This document shows, piece by piece, positions 59,296 through 64,000 of a DNA stretch of 64,000 nucleotides; within the stretch, counting starts at the first letter, position 1, and each line of letters opens with the position of its first letter. Under the pieces are notes generated by a model, which saw only the letters and a list, made by a program, of their open reading frames with translations, had not been told where the DNA came from and searched no databases. Source of the DNA: Ornithinibacillus xuwenensis (lineage in GTDB: Bacteria > Bacillota > Bacilli > Bacillales > Amphibacillaceae). The position numbers and the translations under genes were made by a program. The stretch is from NCBI RefSeq assembly GCF_039614845.1, contig NZ_JBDIML010000001.1, positions 434,001 to 498,000 on the forward strand, in the 5' to 3' direction.

Positions 59296-59391
59296 TTGAA
59301 ACAACGTAAAAAGAATATCCTACTATTTGTTGTATTGCTTTTGCTTAGTATAATTTGGGGATTTGCTTATTGGATTTTGTTCGTTTTATAA
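59296..59391 (+). CDS. Tiny single-helix membrane peptide
   Basis: A 31-residue peptide: MKQRKK then ILLFVVLLLLSIIWGFAYWI. TTG 59296 is preceded by AAAGGATGAG. The hydrophobic run and good ribosome site support translation, but it is too short for a family call. Confidence 0.45.
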   Translation: MKQRKKNILLFVVLLLLSIIWGFAYWILFVL

Positions 59392-59513
59392 ACCTAATTT
59401 GACAAATGTAGATTAATAGGTCATAAATATATATACGAACTCCAATTGAAAGTAATCTGATGAATTGCTTAACCAACTTAGTTTAAAAGTTATTCACATA
59501 ATGAGGGGTATCT

Positions 59514-59873
59514 ATGTTAAATCGCTATAAAAAAAATTCGGAAAAAATTGCAATGGGTCTATTGTCTTTTATGCCAGAAGAAAAAGATGTTAAAAAATTG
59601 CAGCATACCATAAAAGAGTATGAGTCCAATCCAAATTGGCATCTTTATCTATGGAAAGAAGAAGATATTATCGGCGCAATTGGCTTGCGAGTTGATGATG
59701 AAAAAGTAGTCTTACAACATATATCCGTAAATCCTTCACATAGAAATGCAGGCATTGGCAAAAAGATGGTACAAGAGATTAAGAAGCTTTATGGTCAGAA
59801 ATATGACATTTGTGCGGAAGAGCCGATACAACGTTATTATGATCATTGCACGCAAGAAGATAATCTGAATTAA
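59514..59873 (+). CDS. ribT: GNAT acetyltransferase RibT
   Basis: A 119-residue GNAT protein that matches RibT: MLNRYKKNSEKIAMGLLSFM, LQHTIKEYESN, DIIGAIGLRVDDE and the acetyl-CoA loop HISVNPSHRNAGIGKKMV. In Bacillus subtilis ribT is the last gene of the riboflavin operon; here the ribDEAH genes are absent from its upstream side, so it is stranded next to scpA. GAGGGG precedes ATG. Confidence 0.9.
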   Translation: MLNRYKKNSEKIAMGLLSFMPEEKDVKKLQHTIKEYESNPNWHLYLWKEEDIIGAIGLRVDDEKVVLQHISVNPSHRNAGIGKKMVQEIKKLYGQKYDICAEEPIQRYYDHCTQEDNLN

Positions 59874-59895
59874 GGGATGCATATAACAGTTAAAA

Positions 59896-59932
59896 AAATC
59901 AGCCCTAATATTGCCTTAGGGCTGATTTTTAT
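59896..59932. terminator. Bidirectional terminator
   Basis: AAATCAGCCCTAA (59896-59908) and TTAGGGCTGATTT (59916-59928), 13-bp perfect stem with A- and T-runs on each side. It serves ribT and the minus-strand YjcZ-like gene. Confidence 0.9.
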
Positions 59933-59985
59933 TACGAGATTATGATGTTGTTGATGGAATGAATTTAATCGTAGCGAATTCTAAA

Positions 59986-60075
59986 TTAGAACCAAGCAGC
60001 ACCAACAATGATTAGAAGAATGAACAATACTACGATTAAAGCGAATCCTCCACCGTAATTATATCCTGCTCCCAT
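59986..60075 (-). CDS. YjcZ-family small sporulation protein
   Basis: A 29-residue protein: MGAGYNYGGGFALIVVLFIL then LIIVGAAWF. The glycine-tyrosine start, the hydrophobic helix FALIVVLFILLIIVG and the AAWF end are characteristic of the YjcZ family of sporulation-associated peptides. On the minus strand GGAGG precedes ATG by 8 nt. It is too short to appear in most gene finders. Confidence 0.85.
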   Translation of the reverse strand: MGAGYNYGGGFALIVVLFILLIIVGAAWF

Positions 60076-60246
60076 TATAAATTCCTCCTTTTTGTACTTA
60101 AATAAATGTTTTGGGTAACATTTATCTTACGTTAATAACTTATGTAAATACCTAGCATCGTGTATAGGCGTTTATACAAGTGACTTTAATTTTTTCTGGA
60201 AACCAATGTTGAAATATAATTCTGTAAAAAGAAAGGGCGAAAAACT

Positions 60247-60987
60247 ATGAATCAAGCATATCAGGTTAAACTAGATACATTTGAAGGTCCGCTTGATTTA
60301 TTGTTACATTTAATCAATCAATATGAGATTGACATCTATGACATTCCAGTTGCCCAGATAACAGAACAATATATGAATTATATTCATGCTATGCAGCATC
60401 TTGAATTGAATATCGCAAGTGAGTACCTTGTAATGGCTGCTACGCTACTGGCAATCAAGAGTCAAATGCTATTGCCGAAGCAAGAATTAGAGGATGACAC
60501 GGAAGATTATATGGAAGACCCTAGAGAGGAATTGATGCAGCGCCTTATTGAATACCGGAAGTACAAAGAAGCTGCAGAAACCTTTAAGGAAAAAGAATTA
60601 GAAGCAAATCAGATATTTACAAGGCCACCTGTTATCTTTGAAAGTTTAAATATCGAAAAAACGATTGTTCAAGGAGACATTTCTATTTATGATATGTTAG
60701 GTGCCCTAGGTAGAATGCTAGAACGTAAGAAATGGAAAGAACCACTTGAAACTAGAATCCAAAAAGCCGATATACCTATTGAACAACGAATGGACGAGGT
60801 ATTGGAGTTAGTGAAATCTAACAAAAGTGGTATTTCATTTGATCAAATGTTTACTCAACGCACGAAGTCCCATATTGTTGTTACTTTCATGGCTTTACTG
60901 GAGCTGATGAAGATAAACATGGTTACCTGCCAGCAAACAAACCATTTTGATACATTATATGTATTTTATACGGGGGATGAAGTGTAG
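60247..60987 (+). CDS. scpA: Segregation and condensation protein A
   Basis: A 246-residue kleisin that links the SMC heads with ScpB in the bacterial condensin. The N-terminal YQVKLDTFEGPLDLLLHLI and the middle LVMAATLLAIKSQMLLPKQE are family signatures; the C-terminal winged helix has QMFTQRTKSHIVVTFMALLELMK. It starts 2-4 nt from no other gene and overlaps none; scpB begins 1 nt after its stop. Confidence 0.94.
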   Translation: MNQAYQVKLDTFEGPLDLLLHLINQYEIDIYDIPVAQITEQYMNYIHAMQHLELNIASEYLVMAATLLAIKSQMLLPKQELEDDTEDYMEDPREELMQRLIEYRKYKEAAETFKEKELEANQIFTRPPVIFESLNIEKTIVQGDISIYDMLGALGRMLERKKWKEPLETRIQKADIPIEQRMDEVLELVKSNKSGISFDQMFTQRTKSHIVVTFMALLELMKINMVTCQQTNHFDTLYVFYTGDEV

Positions 60988-60988
60988 T

Positions 60989-61576
60989 ATGAAAAATGTA
61001 AAAGCCATTTTAGAGGGATTGCTATTTGCTTGTGGAGATGATGGAATTACCATCAAGGATCTGGCAAAAGTGATGGATATTTCAACAAAAGCAGTTGAAC
61101 ATCTCATTGAAGAATTAAAATATGATTATGAACATGTCAATCGAGGGATTATGATGATGCAATCTCATGATGTGTTTCATCTGACAACGAAACCAGAACA
61201 TAGTGAGTACTATAAGAAGTTATTAGAAACCCCTCATACAAGTAGAATGTCACAGGCGGCATTAGAGACGCTGGCAATAATTGCTTATCAACAGCCGATA
61301 ACTCGATCAGAAATTGATGAAATTCGAGGAGTTAAGAGTGATCGTCCTGTCCAAACTTTACTTGCAAGATCCCTGATTGAAGAGGTAGGTAGACGTGAAG
61401 GAGTAGGAAGACCGGTATTATTTGGAACGAGTAAGGATTTCCTAACTTATTTTGGGTTAACCTCACTCGAAGAGCTTCCACCACTACCAGAAAACATGGA
61501 TGAAAATGAGCTTGAAGAGGAAGCTGATTTATTTTTTGATCGGTTTAATCAGTTAGAGGAAAAAACAGAAGATTAA
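60989..61576 (+). CDS. scpB: Segregation and condensation protein B
   Basis: A 195-residue winged-helix dimer, partner of ScpA. Signatures: ILEGLLFACGDDGITIKDLAKVMD, ALETLAIIAYQQPITRSEIDEIRGV and GRREGVGRPVLFGTS. ATG 60989 follows GGGGGATG by about 9 nt; a longer overlapping frame from 60947 is rejected. Acidic C-terminus as usual. Confidence 0.94.
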   Translation: MKNVKAILEGLLFACGDDGITIKDLAKVMDISTKAVEHLIEELKYDYEHVNRGIMMMQSHDVFHLTTKPEHSEYYKKLLETPHTSRMSQAALETLAIIAYQQPITRSEIDEIRGVKSDRPVQTLLARSLIEEVGRREGVGRPVLFGTSKDFLTYFGLTSLEELPPLPENMDENELEEEADLFFDRFNQLEEKTED

Positions 61577-61613
61577 TGTATATTGAAATTATTTATTATT
61601 ATTCTAACCGAAA

Positions 61614-61641
61614 ACTCCAGCAGATGTTGCTGGAGTTTTTT
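61614..61641 (+). terminator. Terminator of scpAB
   Basis: ACTCCAGCA (61614-61622), loop GATGT, TGCTGGAGT (61628-61636), then TTTTT. Confidence 0.88.
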
Positions 61642-61797
61642 GTGTTTACTTTATCTGCTAATATATAACACTCATTTATGTGCTTTTAGTATTTTATGTG
61701 ACTTCCGAATCTGTTCATAGGTAGGCTGTACAAATTTATTCATAACCATGAATCCACCGCATAAAATGTATAGACATATTTATCGGGAGGCAAAACA

Positions 61798-62901
61798 ATG
61801 CGTTCTATTGCAATAACCCTTATAACATTATTAATTTTTTGCTTTTCATTTCCAATTATTGGACAGGCTACCCCTAGTGTATCTGCTAATAATGCTGTAT
61901 TAATCGAACAATCCACTGGCAGAATCTTATTTGAAAAGGCTGCCCATGAAAAACAGAGCATTGCCAGCATCACCAAAATTATGACAGCAATTATAGCGAT
62001 TGAGTCTGGTAAAATGAAGGAATTAGCGACCGCTAGTGAAGAAGCAGTAAATACAGAGGGATCCTCCATTTACTTAAAGCAAGGGGAGGAAATGCCTCTA
62101 GAAGACCTAGTATATGGATTAATGCTAAGGTCTGGTAATGATGCAGCAGTAACAATAGCTGAGCATGTTGGAGGTAGTGAAGAAGGATTTGTGTATTTGA
62201 TGAATGAAAAAGCAAAGTGGCTTGGTATGACGAACACCCATTTTGACAACCCGCATGGATTAGATTCAGAAACACACTACTCATCTGCATATGACATGGC
62301 TTTACTTATGAGCTATGCCATGAAAAATGAGGAATTTAAGAAGATTACGGGAACCAAGTCATATAAATCTGAGGGTAGAGAGTATGGCTGGAGAAATAAA
62401 AATAAATTACTGACTGCCTATTATAAATATTGCACAGGCGGAAAGACAGGCTTCACGAAACAAACTGGGCGAACGTTGGTTTCGACCGCTTCAAAGGATG
62501 GGATGGATTTAATAGCAGTCACCCTGAATGCCCCTGATGATTGGCGTGACCATATGCAAATGTTTGACTGGGGGTTTGATAACTATGAAATGCATGCACT
62601 ATCGAAGAAAGGAATCATAGACATTTCATTAGAAACTGGTGAAAGTATTGAGGGATATACCTATGAAGATACTATCTATCCATTAGCAGAGAACGAAATA
62701 GATGCTATTAATAGTGAGGTCTATCCAATTGAAACAGTCACACTTGATTTTAAAGAGCAAATTGTTGGGAAGAAGCGTTATTTTCTTCATGATGAACCAA
62801 TCGCAGAGGTTGCCATCTATCAAGAAAAGCAAGCAGAACAGGATACTACATTCTTTTCCAATCTGATCTCTGTGTTTAAACAAATATTTAGGATGAGCTA
62901 A
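61798..62901 (+). CDS. dacB: D-alanyl-D-alanine carboxypeptidase DacB (spore cortex)
   Basis: A 367-residue penicillin-binding protein with a signal peptide (about 1-24). Motifs: SxxK at Ser57-Lys60 (ASITKIMT), SGN in LRSGNDAAVTIA, KTG in GGKTGFTKQTG. In Bacillus subtilis DacB acts in the mother cell under sigma-E to lower cortex cross-linking. A CATATTTA element at 61775-61782, resembling a sigma-E -10, lies upstream. It is followed by spmA and spmB, as in that species. Confidence 0.93.
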   Translation: MRSIAITLITLLIFCFSFPIIGQATPSVSANNAVLIEQSTGRILFEKAAHEKQSIASITKIMTAIIAIESGKMKELATASEEAVNTEGSSIYLKQGEEMPLEDLVYGLMLRSGNDAAVTIAEHVGGSEEGFVYLMNEKAKWLGMTNTHFDNPHGLDSETHYSSAYDMALLMSYAMKNEEFKKITGTKSYKSEGREYGWRNKNKLLTAYYKYCTGGKTGFTKQTGRTLVSTASKDGMDLIAVTLNAPDDWRDHMQMFDWGFDNYEMHALSKKGIIDISLETGESIEGYTYEDTIYPLAENEIDAINSEVYPIETVTLDFKEQIVGKKRYFLHDEPIAEVAIYQEKQAEQDTTFFSNLISVFKQIFRMS

Positions 62902-62902
62902 C

Positions 62903-63487
62903 ATGGTCAATATTATTTGGGCGTCTATGGCGATAATCGGAATTATATATGCGATGTTTAATGGAACGATGGATGAAGTGAATAAAGCAATCTTTGAAAG
63001 TGCAGATGAAGCGGTAACATTATCGATTGGGCTTATAAGTGTGCTAGTGTTCTGGTTAGGAATCATGAAGATTGCAGAAGAAGCTGGAATCTTAAAGGCT
63101 CTAGCAAGAATATTCCGTCCAATTGTCGTGCGACTCTTTCCTGAAATACCGAAGGACCACCCTGCAATTGGGTACATTCTTTCTAATATTACTGCCAATA
63201 TTTTTGGGCTTGGCAATGCTGCCACGCCGATGGGGATAAAGGCTATGGAACAAATGAAACAACTAAGTGGCTCAGATTCTGCATCAAGATCTATGATTAC
63301 ATTTTTGGCTATCAACACGTCAAGTCTGACCATTATCCCAACCACAGTTATTGCGATACGAATGCAATATGATTCTGCTTCACCGACAGAGATTGTTGGA
63401 ACTACTATCCTCGCCACATTGATTTCAACCTGTAGTGCAATCCTAATCGATCGCATATTCTATTATAGAAGTGTATGGAGGAAATAA
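62903..63487 (+). CDS. spmA: Spore maturation protein A
   Basis: A 194-residue membrane protein of the nucleoside-recognition (Gate) family, required with SpmB for dehydration of the spore core. Motifs: MKIAEEAGILKALARIFRPI and NITANIFGLGNAATPMGIKA, the latter being the family hallmark. It starts 1 nt after the dacB stop. A 257-codon antisense frame on top of it is a shadow. Confidence 0.92.
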   Translation: MVNIIWASMAIIGIIYAMFNGTMDEVNKAIFESADEAVTLSIGLISVLVFWLGIMKIAEEAGILKALARIFRPIVVRLFPEIPKDHPAIGYILSNITANIFGLGNAATPMGIKAMEQMKQLSGSDSASRSMITFLAINTSSLTIIPTTVIAIRMQYDSASPTEIVGTTILATLISTCSAILIDRIFYYRSVWRK

Positions 63488-63488
63488 T

Positions 63489-64000
63489 ATGGGGATAATC
63501 GCACAACTAAGTATTTGGATAATACCAGCATTTATTCTAATCGTATTACTAGTGGCAACCTGGAGGAAGATATCAACATATGAATTATTTGTGGAGGGAG
63601 GAAAAGAAGGTGTTAAGATGGCATTTTCTTTACTTCCTTTTTTAGTAGGAATGATTGTGGCAATCGCTATTTTTCGGAGTTCGGGTGCCCTCGATGCGAT
63701 CATTGGTTTAATTGCCCCGGTCTTATTATTCTTTGGTGTTCCACCAGAAATTGTACCATTGGCGTTGGTTAAACCTATTTCAGGTTCAGCTGCACTCGGC
63801 ATAACCACGGAGCTAATTGCAACACATGGTCCAGATTCATTTTTAGGAAGATTAGCATCCACGATGCAGGGTAGTACAGATACAACCCTGTATATTCTTA
63901 CAGTATATTTTGGAGCTGTAGGGATACGTAAGATGGGTTATGCATTAAAGGTTGGACTTTTAGCTGATTTAGTTGGTATAATAGCAGCAATTGTCATTGT
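63489..64000 (+). CDS. spmB: Spore maturation protein B, cut by the window end
   Basis: The first 170 codons are present and open to the edge. ATG 63489 follows GGAGG and the spmA stop by 1 nt. Visible features: GGKEGVKMAFSLLPFLVGMI, VPLALVKPISGSAALGITTE and MQGSTDTTLYILTVYFGAVG, all typical of SpmB. It works with SpmA. The C-terminal few residues lie beyond the window. Confidence 0.92.
   Translation, partial: MGIIAQLSIWIIPAFILIVLLVATWRKISTYELFVEGGKEGVKMAFSLLPFLVGMIVAIAIFRSSGALDAIIGLIAPVLLFFGVPPEIVPLALVKPISGSAALGITTELIATHGPDSFLGRLASTMQGSTDTTLYILTVYFGAVGIRKMGYALKVGLLADLVGIIAAIVI

Noticed and set aside
62683..63456. A 257-codon frame on the minus strand
   Set aside because: It lies fully antisense to dacB/spmA, whose motifs are clear, and has no ribosome site. 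It is a shadow of the spmA codons.
1..64000. CRISPR array, rRNA and tRNA genes
   Set aside because: No regularly spaced short direct repeats and no tRNA cloverleaf or rRNA segments were recognised by eye. A covariance search would be decisive for tRNAs.

Overview
The window comes from a low-GC, endospore-forming Firmicute of the family Bacillaceae. The right third (about 43.3-64 kb) has the backbone gene order known from Bacillus and related halotolerant genera such as Oceanobacillus, Virgibacillus and Ornithinibacillus: nudF, endonuclease-Q-like gene, spoIIM, fur, yqzK, xerD, deoB, punA, pdp, dacF, spoIIAA-spoIIAB-sigF, spoVAA-spoVAB-spoVAF, lysA, ppiB, ribT, scpA-scpB, dacB-spmA-spmB. The genus cannot be fixed from sequence reading alone. 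Two departures from the Bacillus subtilis layout stand out. The spoVA operon lacks spoVAC, spoVAD and spoVAE, and ribT is present without the rib operon.

The left two thirds (1-43 kb) is an accessory region. Nearly all genes point rightward, and most are short: one- to four-helix membrane proteins, lipoproteins, DinB-fold enzymes, Nudix and GNAT enzymes, a MazG-like NTP pyrophosphatase, a methyltransferase, a second methionine aminopeptidase and DUF proteins. Many units are separated by a degenerate dispersed repeat. It consists of a GGGTGCAAC-like box, a hairpin terminator often of the form GATCATC-loop-GATGGTC plus T-run, and then, usually 20-34 nt later, a conserved core close to GGAATATTATGTTAGTATT. 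The core commonly lies 45-95 nt before the next start codon. About 15-17 copies or remnants occur between 1.07 and 36.3 kb and none was seen in the conserved block. This cassette-like layout is the main candidate for something undescribed. No integrase accompanies it here.

Regulated islands in the accessory part include: a PadR regulator with three DUF1048 proteins and a two-gene ABC exporter (12.4-15.8 kb) that carry related operator-like sequences; an ArsR regulator with a quinone-oxidoreductase-like enzyme (19.0-20.4 kb) behind a perfect 8-bp inverted repeat; and a divergent TetR/short-chain-dehydrogenase pair (30.5-32.1 kb) with two GAAAC-N3-GTTTC operators. Mobile DNA is represented by a decayed IS110-family transposase (17.4-18.5 kb) and an intact-looking IS3-family element (32154-33823). 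The IS3 element has a 3-bp ACT duplication and sits in the loop of the terminator that followed the dehydrogenase gene.

From 34.5 to 42.1 kb lies a run of small modifying enzymes: GNAT, nucleotidyltransferase, two Nudix hydrolases, HAD phosphatase, a Clp-N/GNAT fusion and two related ZmaR-type GNATs. These resemble resistance or detoxification genes, but their substrates are unknown. Many start codons were moved from the longest frame to the one with a proper ribosome binding site, and eight small genes not evident as long frames were added.
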